Below, one piece after another: positions 1 through 8,402 of a DNA stretch of 64,000 nt. Both the position numbers and the translations under genes were made by a program. The notes below the pieces were generated by a model, which was not told the DNA's origin, ran no database searches, and saw nothing but the letters and a program-made list of their open reading frames with translations. The DNA comes from an uncultured Mycoplasmatota bacterium (GTDB lineage: Bacteria; Bacillota_I; Bacilli_A; RF39; UBA660), in NCBI GenBank assembly GCA_948434005.1, contig CAOJEH010000002.1:1-64000 (forward strand), in the 5' to 3' direction. The first letter of the stretch is position 1, and every line of letters starts with the position of its first letter.

Positions 1-59
1 GGCATATTTTACAAAAGGGAACTATTATAGGTTATTTTAAAAGATAAATTACAATAAGT

Positions 60-105
60 AGGGCAGGTAATTAAGTTGAAAATTACTTGTCCTTTGTGAT
101 ATAAT
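60..105 (+). promoter_or_regulatory. Hairpin (terminator-like) overlapping an extended -10 promoter
   Basis: A 13-bp stem (60-72 with 81-93, two G-U pairs) ends in a short T stretch. The promoter for the next gene sits on top of it: -35 TTGAAA at 76-81 in the hairpin loop, an 18-base spacer, and -10 TATAAT at 100-105 preceded by TGA (extended -10). The same layout recurs at 412-453, so it looks like an end-of-unit terminator fused to a start-of-unit promoter. Confidence 0.6.
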
Positions 106-140
106 TGGAACACAAGATAGTAATTTAGTGAGGTAAAGTA

Positions 141-392
141 ATGAAAGAGAAATGCTTATGTTGTGAATATAAAACATTACCCAAAAAAGTTAGTGAATGT
201 GTAGGATTTATATGCCCTGTATGTTTTTGGGAAAATGATGTTTTTATGAATAATATGTATGACTTAAAAGAAAAAAGTGATTGTAATAGAAGTATGACAT
301 TAGAACAAGCAAGAAAAAACTATAAAAAATATGGTGCTTGTGATGAAGAATTTATAAATAATGTCAGAAAGCCAAATAAAGATGAAATGTAA
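141..392 (+). CDS. Cysteine-rich CPCC-type small protein
   Basis: This is an 83-residue protein with paired cysteines at the start (CLCC), a CPVC motif followed by WEND, and the ending EQARKNYKKYGACDE. That pattern is typical of the Cys-rich CPCC family (Pfam PF14206 as I recall), which usually begins with a CPCC motif. The four cysteines could bind a metal; the family's function is unknown. The ATG is preceded by a GAGG-type ribosome binding site at about 129. It has its own extended -10 promoter upstream and a hairpin terminator downstream, so it appears to be an independent cassette at the left side of the conjugation module. Family call is fairly sure; function is not known. Confidence 0.75.
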   Translation: MKEKCLCCEYKTLPKKVSECVGFICPVCFWENDVFMNNMYDLKEKSDCNRSMTLEQARKNYKKYGACDEEFINNVRKPNKDEM

Positions 393-411
393 TGCACAAA
401 TTACAATTTAT

Positions 412-453
412 AGAGCAGATTGTATTTATGATTTGTTCTTTTTTTGATATAAT
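412..453 (+). promoter_or_regulatory. Terminator overlapping an extended -10 promoter
   Basis: A 9-bp stem (412-420 with 431-439, two G-U pairs) is followed by eight or more T residues, a good intrinsic terminator for the CPCC gene. The T run leads directly into TGATATAAT (TATAAT at 448-453), an extended -10 for the small gene at 504. The arrangement copies that at 60-105. Confidence 0.65.
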
Positions 454-503
454 TATAGAGAAAAAACAAATAGTAATTTGTCGAACAGATAGGAGTGGTA
501 AAT

Positions 504-599
504 ATGTCAAAATGGTTTAAAGAGCATAAAAAAACAATAGGATGGATAATAATCCTAATAGGTATAGTTGTTGCTTGTGCAATAAATTTATTGTGGTAA
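504..599 (+). CDS. 31-residue single-span membrane peptide
   Basis: A short reading frame starts at ATG 504 with a good ribosome binding site (AGGAG at 491-495). The product has a basic start (MSKWFKEHKKT) and then about 18 hydrophobic residues (IGWIIILIGIVVACAINLL) ending in W. This is the profile of a single-pass membrane peptide with its N-terminus in the cytoplasm. It has its own promoter (448-453) and a downstream terminator (628-660). I do not recognise a family. A role as a small toxin, an immunity peptide or a membrane adaptor is possible, but nothing in the sequence decides this. Confidence 0.6.
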   Translation: MSKWFKEHKKTIGWIIILIGIVVACAINLLW

Positions 600-627
600 A
601 TTACAATTTAGCGATTAGATTTATGTG

Positions 628-660
628 GGGCTTATCAGTAAAATGATAGGCTCTTTTTTT
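628..660 (+). terminator. Intrinsic terminator or attenuator upstream of the relaxase gene
   Basis: A 10-bp stem (628-637 with 644-653, two G-U pairs, 6-base loop) is followed by nine T residues. It ends the small-peptide unit and lies only 22 bases before the relaxase start. Transcripts entering from upstream must read through it, so it could also act as an attenuator for the conjugation operon. Confidence 0.75.
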
Positions 661-682
661 ATTGGAAAGAAAGGAGAGAGCA

Positions 683-2032
683 ATGGCTACGACAGGTATA
701 TGGAAAATTGAAAAAAGACTAGACCACGTTATAGACTATACTACTAATATAGAAAAAACTCTTAATAGTGACTATGGAAAAGAAGCATACAAAGAACTTC
801 ATAATGTTATAGAGTATGCTGAAGCAGATTTTAAAACTGAAAATCAATACTATGTTTCTTCTCTTAATTGTTCTGTTGAAAGTGCATACGAAGAAATGCT
901 TATTACTAAACAGCAATATAATAAGACTGGTGGTATTTTAGGTTTTCACGCATTCCAGTCTTTTGCAGAGGGAGAAGTTACTCCAGAACAAGCACACGCT
1001 ATTGGTGTTAGGTTGGCACAAGAAATGTGGGGCGACCGTTTTGAAGTAATCGTAAGTACCCATCTTAATACAAAGCATATTCATAATCACTTTGTTATCA
1101 ATTCTGTGTCATTTAAAGATGGTAAGAGATATTATGATAAAAGGGAAACTTATGCTAGATTAAGACAACTATCGGATTCACTATGTGAAGAATATGGACT
1201 TTCTGTATTAGAAGAAAAGCCGTGTAGAAATAGTAAAATCAATTATGCTAATTACTATAAAGGCTATATTGAAAAAAATAACTATTATACAACGACTAAA
1301 GAAGATATAGACCGAGCCATTGCTCAAGCCTATTCATTTAGAGATTTTGAATGTTTAATGAAAGCAATGGACTACGACCTTATTTATCGTGGTAGTAGAT
1401 TAAGTGTAGTAAGAGAGCCTTATAAAAAGCATATTCGTATTGAAAGAAGCTTTGGGTATGATTATAGTATTGATAGAATAAAAGAGAGAATAGAAATAGA
1501 ACAAGCACCTAGAATACCTTTTATAGATGAATATGGCAATAAGAAAAGATCAAAGACTTACACACCATATAAGAAGCAAAAACACAAAGGCTTATATGCT
1601 TTATATTTACACTATTGCTATTTGCTGAAAGTATTTCCTACTGAATATCCTAATAAAAGATTATCTCCAGAGATTCGTGTAGAATTGAAAGAGTTAGATA
1701 AAATATCAAAACAAACTGATTTGCTCGTAAGTAATAAATTAGATACTTACGAGCAATTTTTTGCGTTTAAGACACAAAAAACAAAAGAATTAGACAGTTT
1801 ATTAGATAAAAGAAGCAAGTTGTGGTACAGGCACAAGAAAGCCAAAAGTCAAAGTGAAAAGGAATCTGTTAGAAATGAAATAGACCTTTTAAATAAAGAA
1901 ATTACACCGTTACGAGAGGAGGTGGTTTTATGTGATGGTATAGAAGAAAGAACTCCGAAGATGGAGCAAAATGTAAAAGATTTTGAAGAACAAAAAGATA
2001 GGGAGGTGAAAGATAATGAACACATCAGGTGA
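683..2032 (+). CDS. Conjugative relaxase (MOBP-type mobilization nuclease)
   Basis: This 449-residue protein should nick the element at oriT and pilot the strand into the recipient. The N-terminal half carries the relaxase fold: an early tyrosine (Y19, candidate nucleophile) and the three-histidine metal site HIHNH (H132, H134, H136) inside STHLNTKHIHNHFVINS, typical of Relaxase/MobA-type proteins of Tn1549-like elements. The C-terminal third is highly charged and probably helical. I start it at ATG 683, which has AAAGGAGAG before it; a TTG at 662 in the same frame is less likely. It overlaps pcfB by 17 bases and heads the conjugation operon. Family certain; the exact MOB subclass is inferred. 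Confidence 0.92.
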   Translation: MATTGIWKIEKRLDHVIDYTTNIEKTLNSDYGKEAYKELHNVIEYAEADFKTENQYYVSSLNCSVESAYEEMLITKQQYNKTGGILGFHAFQSFAEGEVTPEQAHAIGVRLAQEMWGDRFEVIVSTHLNTKHIHNHFVINSVSFKDGKRYYDKRETYARLRQLSDSLCEEYGLSVLEEKPCRNSKINYANYYKGYIEKNNYYTTTKEDIDRAIAQAYSFRDFECLMKAMDYDLIYRGSRLSVVREPYKKHIRIERSFGYDYSIDRIKERIEIEQAPRIPFIDEYGNKKRSKTYTPYKKQKHKGLYALYLHYCYLLKVFPTEYPNKRLSPEIRVELKELDKISKQTDLLVSNKLDTYEQFFAFKTQKTKELDSLLDKRSKLWYRHKKAKSQSEKESVRNEIDLLNKEITPLREEVVLCDGIEERTPKMEQNVKDFEEQKDREVKDNEHIR

Positions 2033-2783
2033 CGCTGCTGAAACAATTTTCAAAATGTATTTAGAGGGTACAGAGTTTTTATTAAAAACTGGAGGATCAT
2101 TAACTAAAAATTGTATCGCAGGACTTTATGCTTTATCAAAAGACCAAAAGAAGTCTAAAGGCAAAACAACATTAAATAAAATGTTAAAGTCTGGAAAAGA
2201 GTTAAAAATCTTTACTATTAGAAAAGAAGATTTAGAACTGTTCCAAAAAGAAGCCAAAAGATATGGTGTTTTATTTACTGCACTATTTGATAAGAAAAAT
2301 CCAGATGGCAAAGTAGATATTATGTGTAGAGCAGAAGACGCTGCTAAAATCAATAGAATTGTTAATAGATTCAAGTTAGTTACTTATGATGAAGCCTCTA
2401 TTAAGAGCGAAATTATGAAATCCCGTGATGGCAAAGAAGCAAATGACAAAGGTGTTGAAACAAAGAGCCTTGATGACTTGGTAGATGATTTAATGTCAAA
2501 GCCAGTTCAAAAGGAAGAAAATACAATGTCAAACCCGGAGTTAGCAAAGACTGCAAAAAGCCCTCAGTCCGAGCATTCATCAACGAGCAAAAACAAAACA
2601 GAGGTGGGTACTAATTCTGATAAAAAGCCATCTGTAAGAGAAGAAATTAAAAATATCAAAGAAGAACAGAAACAAAAAGCAGAATTAGAAAAATCTGATT
2701 TGAAAAAAGATGTTTCAAACAAAGAAACGAAACACGAGCAACCTAAAAACAAAAAGAAAAAATCTAAAGAAAGAGGGAAATAG
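2016..2783 (+). CDS. PcfB family protein (DUF3801), relaxosome/coupling accessory
   Basis: This 255-residue cytoplasmic protein matches the PcfB/DUF3801 family in residues 1-130 (AGLYALSKDQKKSKGKTTLNKML, then IFTIRKEDLELFQKEAKRYGVLF and a KKNPDGKVDIMCRAEDAAKINRI segment). In the pCF10 system PcfB works with the relaxase and the coupling protein as an accessory transfer factor. The C-terminal 120 residues are low-complexity and rich in K, E and S, probably disordered. GGAGG lies just before the start, which overlaps the relaxase end by 17 bases and points to translational coupling. Family call is confident; the mechanistic role is taken from the family. Confidence 0.85.
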   Translation: MNTSGDAAETIFKMYLEGTEFLLKTGGSLTKNCIAGLYALSKDQKKSKGKTTLNKMLKSGKELKIFTIRKEDLELFQKEAKRYGVLFTALFDKKNPDGKVDIMCRAEDAAKINRIVNRFKLVTYDEASIKSEIMKSRDGKEANDKGVETKSLDDLVDDLMSKPVQKEENTMSNPELAKTAKSPQSEHSSTSKNKTEVGTNSDKKPSVREEIKNIKEEQKQKAELEKSDLKKDVSNKETKHEQPKNKKKKSKERGK

Positions 2784-2786
2784 AAA

Positions 2787-3665
2787 ATGAATTTTGATGA
2801 TATTATAAGTTCTAATAAACAAGAACAAAGTAATATGCCTTTCAATAAAGATGAATGGGCAAAGAAAAAACAAGTAGAAAGACAAGAGTTATATGATTTG
2901 GCAGATAAAACTGCTGAAGAAGTTAGAACAGATCCAGTAAAATTTAAACAATATCTTGATACTCAAGCAATATTTAATGTTTACTCTGTTAATAATGCTC
3001 TTTTAATTTCTGCTCAAATGCCAAATGCTACTCAAATAAAAGAGTATGATGACTGGAGAAAAGCAGGAGCATTTGTGCATAAGAATCCAGTCTTTATAAA
3101 AATACTAGAGCCTAGCGAAAGTTACGATAAAGAAAGTGGAAAAACGAGAACTTTCTATAATCCAAAAAGAATGCTTGATATTTCACAAACTAACGCAAAG
3201 CCTAGAGAAAATACTAGAAACTATAATGACAGAGATTTATTAAAAGCATTTTTGTATGAATGTCCTGTTGATGTTTCTGGGAATAAAGAATTACCAGATG
3301 GAGTAGGAGCAGAGTGGAATAAGGAAGATAATGTACTATATATTCGCAAAGGACTTGAAGCACCTGCTATATTCAATGCTTTATCTGTGGAACTAGCAAA
3401 AGTTGGACTAGAAGAAAGTGGTAATCAAGAACTAGATAATTTTAAAAGTTATTGTGCTTCTTACTTAATATGTAAGAAACACGGTATTGATGTTTCATCA
3501 TATAACTTTGATAATCTTCCAGAATCACTAAAAGATATGGAATCAAGCGAAGTTAAAAATATGCTTGGCGATATTAGAGGTGCTATGGAAGATATGAATA
3601 GTAGAATGAATACTTGTTTTGAAAAAATGGCTAAAGAACAAAAGAATAAAGCCTATGAAAGATAG
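2787..3665 (+). CDS. ArdC/LtrC-like protein with ssDNA-binding domain, peptidase half degenerate
   Basis: Residues 20-110 carry the ArdC N-terminal ssDNA-binding pattern (YSVNNALLISAQMPNATQI, then W90-RKAGAFVHKN). ArdC proteins protect incoming single-stranded DNA and often have a zinc metallopeptidase half with HExxH. Here the matching segment, around residues 193-212 (PAIFNALSVELAKVG), has no histidine pair, so peptidase activity is unlikely. The gene follows pcfB by three bases within the transfer operon, fitting a role with the transferred strand. Length is 292 residues. The family call rests on the N-terminal domain; the loss of the metal site is read directly from the sequence. Confidence 0.78.
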   Translation: MNFDDIISSNKQEQSNMPFNKDEWAKKKQVERQELYDLADKTAEEVRTDPVKFKQYLDTQAIFNVYSVNNALLISAQMPNATQIKEYDDWRKAGAFVHKNPVFIKILEPSESYDKESGKTRTFYNPKRMLDISQTNAKPRENTRNYNDRDLLKAFLYECPVDVSGNKELPDGVGAEWNKEDNVLYIRKGLEAPAIFNALSVELAKVGLEESGNQELDNFKSYCASYLICKKHGIDVSSYNFDNLPESLKDMESSEVKNMLGDIRGAMEDMNSRMNTCFEKMAKEQKNKAYER

Positions 3666-3677
3666 GAGGAATACAAA

Positions 3678-3881
3678 GTGAAAGATACTATTATATTAGA
3701 GTTAAAAGAATATGAAAAAGGTATTATTGTTAATGCACTTAACGATAAAAGAAATGAACTAATAAGAAATAATGAAGATACAGAATTAGTTGATGACTTA
3801 CTTATGAAAATCTTTGAAATCCCAGAAAAAAAAAGACCGTTTGTAAAGCGTTTAGCGAAAGATGAAAGAAGATACTGCTAG
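3678..3881 (+). CDS. Small transfer-operon protein, unknown function
   Basis: A 67-residue charged protein (KDTIILELKEYEKGIIVNALNDKRNELIRNNEDTELVDDLLMKI) with predicted helices and no membrane segment. It starts with GTG at 3678 after a strong AGGAGG site at 3664-3669. Its end overlaps the coupling protein start by 20 bases, indicating coupling. Similar small proteins occur just before virD4 in related elements, but I cannot name a function. Confidence 0.7.
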   Translation: MKDTIILELKEYEKGIIVNALNDKRNELIRNNEDTELVDDLLMKIFEIPEKKRPFVKRLAKDERRYC

Positions 3882-5679
3882 AACAGTAAAATGGCTTTCT
3901 ATACTTGGTATTATTCCTACAATATGGTTGGCTCTTTTAATTGCTCCCTATGTAAGTGGTGGACTTTCTTTAATTATAAAAGAATTTCCTAATGCAATAA
4001 ATGAGCCTTTTCATTTGTCTTGGTGTAGTGATAGTGTAAGAACAATACTAATTTTCATATTAGCATATATTATGGGAATTAGTATTTACCTATCTAGCCA
4101 AAAGAACTATCGTAGGCGTGAAGAACACGGCTCTGCAAAGTGGGGTATTGCAAGAGAAGTAAATAAAAAGTATAAGCAAATGCCTATATCAAATAACAAA
4201 ATCTTAACACAAAATGTAGGACTAGGATTAAATGGTAAAAAACACCGAAGAAATTTGAATGTTTTGGTCTGTGGTGGTAGTGGAGCAGGAAAAACAAGAT
4301 TTTATTGTAAGCCTAATATTATGCAGACGAATACTTCTTTTGTTGTTCTTGATCCGAAAGGCGAGATAGTCAGAGATTTAGGACACCTATTAGAAAAGTC
4401 TGGGTATGAAGTAAAGGTGCTAGACTTAATCAATATGGAAAAAAGTCATTGTTATAATCCGTTTGTTTACTTAAAATCAGACAATGATGTTCAAAAACTT
4501 GTGACAAACTTGTTTAAGGCAACAACACCGAAAGGCTCATCTAGTAATGACCCATTCTGGGACACGGCTGCAAGTATGCTACTTTTGGCACTTGTGTTTT
4601 ATTTGAAGTATGAAGCACCAGAGGAAGAACAAAATTTCCCTATGGTTATGGAGTTACTTCGAGCAGGGGAAGTACACGAAGATGATGATAGTTATTTAAG
4701 CCCGTTAGATGTCTTATTTAACAAGTTAGAAAGTAGAGAGCCAGAACACATTGCAGTCAAGTATTATCGTGATTATAGAAGTGGCTCGGCTAAAACACTA
4801 AAATCAATACAAATTACACTTGCTTCAAGACTAGAAAAGTTTAACTTGGAAAGTTTGGCTTCTCTTACAATGGTAGATGAATTAGATTTACCATCACTAG
4901 GAGAAAAGAAAGTGGCATTATTTGCACTTATACCCGACAATGATACAAGTTTTAATTTTCTTGTAAGCATTTTATATACGCAACTGTTTCAGCAGTTGTT
5001 TTTTTTGGCAGACCATAAGTACGGTGGAAGTTTACCAGTACACGTCCATTTTGTAATGGACGAGTTCGCCAATGTATCTTTACCAGATGACTTCGACAAG
5101 ATTCTTTCAGTAATGCGAAGTAGAGAAGTATCAGTAAGCATTATTTTACAAAATCTAGCCCAGTTAAAGGCTTTATTCGAGAAACAATGGGAGAGTATTG
5201 TTGGTAACTGTGATGAATTTCTATATCTTGGTGGAAACGAGCAAAGTACACACAAGTATGTTAGTGAGTTGCTCGGAAAAGAAACGATAGATTTAGATAC
5301 ACACGGTAAGAGTACCGGTCATTCTGGTAATTATTCTACTAACTATCAAATTAGTGGTAGAGAACTCTTAACACCAGATGAAGTAAGGCTTTTAGATAAT
5401 CGTTACGCTTTGTTATTCATAAGGGGCGAAAGACCTATAATGGACTTTAAGTATGACATTTTAAAACACCCTAATGTAGCAAAGACCACAGATGGGAAAG
5501 AAAAGCCATATATTCACGGTGGAACAGAAAATGCAGTAGCCTCAATTTCAATTTTAGATGGTGTACCTAATATGCCAATTACAGAAATAGAAGAAATTGA
5601 TGGAGATTATGAACTTTTATCTTCAGAGGAGATAGAAGAATATTTTAAGGAAAAGGAGAATAGGAAAAATGAAAAATAA
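3862..5679 (+). CDS. VirD4/TraG-type coupling ATPase (T4CP)
   Basis: This 605-residue protein brings the relaxase-DNA complex to the secretion channel. Two N-terminal membrane spans (about residues 9-38 and 60-78) precede a cytoplasmic ATPase domain with Walker A GGSGAGKT (138-145) in the context NVLVCGGSGAGKTRFYCKPN, then VVLDPKGEIVRDLG, and a Walker B region HFVMDEFANV followed by MRSREVSVSIILQNLAQLK, a hallmark of TraG/VirD4 proteins. Start ATG 3862 overlaps the preceding gene. Downstream it overlaps the pilin-like gene by 11 bases. Length and motif order match the family; no defects are seen. Confidence 0.95.
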   Translation: MKEDTARTVKWLSILGIIPTIWLALLIAPYVSGGLSLIIKEFPNAINEPFHLSWCSDSVRTILIFILAYIMGISIYLSSQKNYRRREEHGSAKWGIAREVNKKYKQMPISNNKILTQNVGLGLNGKKHRRNLNVLVCGGSGAGKTRFYCKPNIMQTNTSFVVLDPKGEIVRDLGHLLEKSGYEVKVLDLINMEKSHCYNPFVYLKSDNDVQKLVTNLFKATTPKGSSSNDPFWDTAASMLLLALVFYLKYEAPEEEQNFPMVMELLRAGEVHEDDDSYLSPLDVLFNKLESREPEHIAVKYYRDYRSGSAKTLKSIQITLASRLEKFNLESLASLTMVDELDLPSLGEKKVALFALIPDNDTSFNFLVSILYTQLFQQLFFLADHKYGGSLPVHVHFVMDEFANVSLPDDFDKILSVMRSREVSVSIILQNLAQLKALFEKQWESIVGNCDEFLYLGGNEQSTHKYVSELLGKETIDLDTHGKSTGHSGNYSTNYQISGRELLTPDEVRLLDNRYALLFIRGERPIMDFKYDILKHPNVAKTTDGKEKPYIHGGTENAVASISILDGVPNMPITEIEEIDGDYELLSSEEIEEYFKEKENRKNEK

Positions 5680-6001
5680 TAAATTAAAATTAGGAAAAAA
5701 AGGAAAGAAGTTATTTAAAGTATATGCTTTAGGAGTATGTGCATTTGCACTAACTATTGGAACAAGTATGACAGTTTTTGCAGCAGATGATCCTTTAGCA
5801 GTAGTAAACAATTTATCAAACTTTATATTTGGTTTGATTCGTGCTATCGGTATGATTTTACTAGGTTGGGGAATTGTGCAAGTGGGTCTTGCATTAAAGA
5901 GTCACGACCCTAGCCAAAGAGCAAATGGTTTCTTGACTGTTGCAGGTGGTATTATCATTACTTTTGCAAAAGAAATCCTAAATATGATTACAGGTAGTTA
6001 A
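5669..6001 (+). CDS. Maff2 family pilin-like membrane protein (VirB2-like)
   Basis: A 110-residue protein with a lysine-rich start, a hydrophobic segment and an apparent signal peptidase site (MTVFAADDP, cleavage after VFA near residue 38). Two further hydrophobic segments follow (about 45-66 and 82-102), separated by KSHDPSQRANG. This is the Maff2 family, thought to be the VirB2-type pilin or channel subunit of Tn1549-like elements. It overlaps the coupling protein gene by 11 bases and is followed by a hairpin at 6019-6043, which may raise its level relative to downstream genes. Family call confident; pilin role is inferred from topology and position. Confidence 0.85.
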   Translation: MKNNKLKLGKKGKKLFKVYALGVCAFALTIGTSMTVFAADDPLAVVNNLSNFIFGLIRAIGMILLGWGIVQVGLALKSHDPSQRANGFLTVAGGIIITFAKEILNMITGS

Positions 6002-6018
6002 GATGTTGAAGAAGCAGA

Positions 6019-6047
6019 GGGGTAAGAGAAAATCTTACTCCCTAATT
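6019..6047 (+). promoter_or_regulatory. Intercistronic hairpin, weak terminator or RNA-stabilising stem
   Basis: A 9-bp stem (6019-6027 with 6033-6041, GAAAA loop) followed by TAATTTTA lies between the pilin-like gene and virB6. The poor T run suggests partial termination or mRNA end protection, which would give more pilin-like protein than channel proteins. Confidence 0.5.
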
Positions 6048-6070
6048 TTATTTATAAGGAGGTGCATTAA

Positions 6071-6907
6071 ATGTCTGGAAATTGGGTAGTACAAAATTTA
6101 CAGAATGCTTTGGAAACTTGGAATAGTAAGTTATCGGAAATATGGGGACTTATTACACAGTCGCCAGAACAATTTAAGGGTGGCACAATTTGGAATGTTA
6201 TTGTTAATATTCACGGAGCATTACAAGCAATAGGTTTAGCACTTTTAGTGTTATTTTTTGTTGTAGGTGTAATGAAAACTTGTGGCTCATTTGCAGAAGT
6301 AAAGAAGCCAGAACACGCACTAAAATTATTTATTAGATTTGCCATAGCAAAGATAGTTGTTACCTATGGACTTAATTTAATGTTATCTATATTTAAGATA
6401 GTACAGGGTGCAATATCAACAATTATGACAGCAGCAGGACTTGGTGGAGCAACACAAACAACACTTCCACAGGGGATTATAAATGCAATAGAAAGTTGTG
6501 GCTTTTTCGAGTCAATTCCATTATGGGCTGTCACTTTGATAGGTGGATTATTTATAACAGTCTTGTCTTTTATAATGATAATGACTGTGTATGGTAGATT
6601 CTTTAAATTGTATTTATATACTGCTATTGCTCCGATACCTTTAAGCACATTTGCCGGAGAGCCAGTACAAAATGTTGGAAAGAGTTTCTTAAAATCATAT
6701 TGTTCTGTATGCCTAGAGGGAGCAATTATTGTTCTTGCTTGTATCATATTCTCACTATTTGCTTCTAGCCCACCAGTTGTGGATGCAAACGCAGCAGCCG
6801 TTACTCAAGTTTGGAAGTATATAGGCGAGTTGATTTTCAATATGTTAGTGTTAGTCGGAACAATAAAACTAGCCGATCGTGTAGTGCGAGAAATGATGGG
6901 ATTATAG
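6071..6907 (+). CDS. VirB6/TrbL-like conjugal transfer channel protein (CD1112 family)
   Basis: A 278-residue inner membrane protein with five or six hydrophobic segments: about 45-68, 90-110, 120-135, 150-172 with the polar GRFFKLYLYTAIAPIP sequence after it, 208-228 and 245-260. The segment FKLYLYTAIAPIPLSTFAGEP followed by GKSFLKSYCSVCLEGAII is characteristic of the TrbL/VirB6-like proteins of Tn1549-like elements, which form part of the translocation channel. A strong AAGGAGGTG precedes ATG 6071. It sits between the pilin-like gene and several small operon genes. Family confident. Confidence 0.9.
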   Translation: MSGNWVVQNLQNALETWNSKLSEIWGLITQSPEQFKGGTIWNVIVNIHGALQAIGLALLVLFFVVGVMKTCGSFAEVKKPEHALKLFIRFAIAKIVVTYGLNLMLSIFKIVQGAISTIMTAAGLGGATQTTLPQGIINAIESCGFFESIPLWAVTLIGGLFITVLSFIMIMTVYGRFFKLYLYTAIAPIPLSTFAGEPVQNVGKSFLKSYCSVCLEGAIIVLACIIFSLFASSPPVVDANAAAVTQVWKYIGELIFNMLVLVGTIKLADRVVREMMGL

Positions 6908-6921
6908 GAGAGTGATGATTT

Positions 6922-7218
6922 ATGAAATATTTAGTAACTCATATTTTGAGTAATGAAGAAAGAAAAGAATATGAAAGTAAAGGACTTTATTGTTATGATT
7001 TACGAGATAGTGATTTTGGTAATGATATTGCCTCCATTGAAAAAAGCGTTTGTGTAAATAGAATAGGCTCAATGATAACTAATAAAGAGATAAAACTTGG
7101 CGATAAATATCCGAATGATTTTGTAGATTATAATACTTTTGTTTCAAAAAATAAGGCAGTTGATAAAATAGAAGATTTGTTAAAAAATAATAGAAACAAA
7201 GATAAGGAGGCGAGATAA
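6922..7218 (+). CDS. Small cytoplasmic protein, possibly LPD28-like
   Basis: A 98-residue protein starting MKYLVTHILSNEERKEYESKGLYCYDLRDSDFGNDIASIEK. Small proteins with this opening and the pattern YDLRDSD..NDIASIE are common in gut Firmicutes conjugative elements; I believe they are grouped as a large-polyvalent-protein associated domain (LPD28), but cannot verify this. There is no membrane segment. Its stop codon overlaps the next start (TAATG at 7216-7220), so the two are translationally coupled. Function unknown. Confidence 0.65.
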   Translation: MKYLVTHILSNEERKEYESKGLYCYDLRDSDFGNDIASIEKSVCVNRIGSMITNKEIKLGDKYPNDFVDYNTFVSKNKAVDKIEDLLKNNRNKDKEAR

Positions 7219-8396
7219 TGCCAACAGAAGATGTTATAAATTTTATTAAAAATAATATAGAAAACTCGATAAAAGAAGGTGAAGAACTATTTGGAACAAA
7301 AATAGATTATATTTTGATAAATCCAGATACTAATGACACTACAAGTATTATTAGTAATGGAGTAGATAAAATAGTAGAATTTACACCATTTACTAAAGAA
7401 ATGAAAACGGGTTATGCTAAAGTACCAGAATGGGATTATAGTTTTGATAATTATTTATTTAAAGATTTAGAAAGTGTGTATCAAATTGGATATATCACTG
7501 CTGAAACTCATTATAATATATGGACTTCTATCGAAGAACTATATCCAGAAGATATAAACAATAAAGATGGAGTGCAATGGTACTTACAATTTTGTGCAAA
7601 TAATGGAATTACTAAAGAATATTTAGATGAAAAAACAAATCTTGATACACCAAATATAATGAAATATTTTGATGGATTAGCATTTCAAGAAACTATGACT
7701 TATAAAGGTTATGTTATTGAAGCAGATGAAACTAATTATGATAACCCAAAAGAAAATCTAGTCACAATTTATAAAAGCCAACAGGACTATATAGATGGAA
7801 ATTATGCAGAAAATGTATCTTTAAATACTGTTGGATTAAAACAAAATATAAAGGAATATATTGATGAAGTATATATTGATAAGACAGATTTAGAAAGCGA
7901 AAAGGCATATTTTACTTTTGTTTTAGGATATGACTTATTACACGATATGATAAATAAATATGGGGTTTTAGAATGTGATACTAATTATGATTTCTGTGAT
8001 TACGTTGCAAATCAATTTTTAGATTCAAAAGAATATTCTAATTTTAATCGTTCTAGTTATGAAATGCTACAAGAATGGCTATCTAATAATAAAGAAAGAA
8101 TAGAGAATGAATATAAAGAAACTATAGGCTTTGAAGAAAAAAATTATAATGGTAACTTAAAAATACTTGAAACAGGATTTAGAAAAGATGAGGCTATTGC
8201 ATTAGTAGAGAAAGATGTTCCTAGTATGAATCGAAAAGAGTATATTGTTGCTTTTAATTATACCATTGATAAAGAAAAAAATAATTTGTCTTGGGGGTAT
8301 GGCAGATATTATTATGATAAAAATTCTGGAGAAAAAGCATACGAAAAGGTAATAAACGGTGGTAATCTTGCCTTTCACGATAGAGAAGAAAGGTAG
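7218..8396 (+). CDS. Unknown acidic cytoplasmic protein of the transfer operon
   Basis: This 392-residue protein is rich in D, E, N and Y, has no signal peptide or membrane span, and shows no motif I recognise. Residues 155-215 (YKGYVIEADETNYDNPKENLVTIYKSQQDYIDGNYAENVSLNT) look like a beta-rich antirestriction- or DUF3849-like segment, only as an impression. Residues 310-385 (ILETGFRKDEAIALVEKDVPSMNRKEYIVAFNYT... WGYGRYY) resemble a defence-evasion accessory module seen in such elements. It is coupled to the genes on both sides. It could be an anti-defence or accessory replication protein; this is a guess from position. Confidence 0.6.
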   Translation: MPTEDVINFIKNNIENSIKEGEELFGTKIDYILINPDTNDTTSIISNGVDKIVEFTPFTKEMKTGYAKVPEWDYSFDNYLFKDLESVYQIGYITAETHYNIWTSIEELYPEDINNKDGVQWYLQFCANNGITKEYLDEKTNLDTPNIMKYFDGLAFQETMTYKGYVIEADETNYDNPKENLVTIYKSQQDYIDGNYAENVSLNTVGLKQNIKEYIDEVYIDKTDLESEKAYFTFVLGYDLLHDMINKYGVLECDTNYDFCDYVANQFLDSKEYSNFNRSSYEMLQEWLSNNKERIENEYKETIGFEEKNYNGNLKILETGFRKDEAIALVEKDVPSMNRKEYIVAFNYTIDKEKNNLSWGYGRYYYDKNSGEKAYEKVINGGNLAFHDREER

Positions 8397-8402
8397 GCAA
8401 CT

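Noticed and set aside
6364-6747. 127-codon frame on the - strand inside the VirB6-like gene
   Set aside because: It is a shadow of a well-supported membrane protein gene, with no ribosome binding site of its own.
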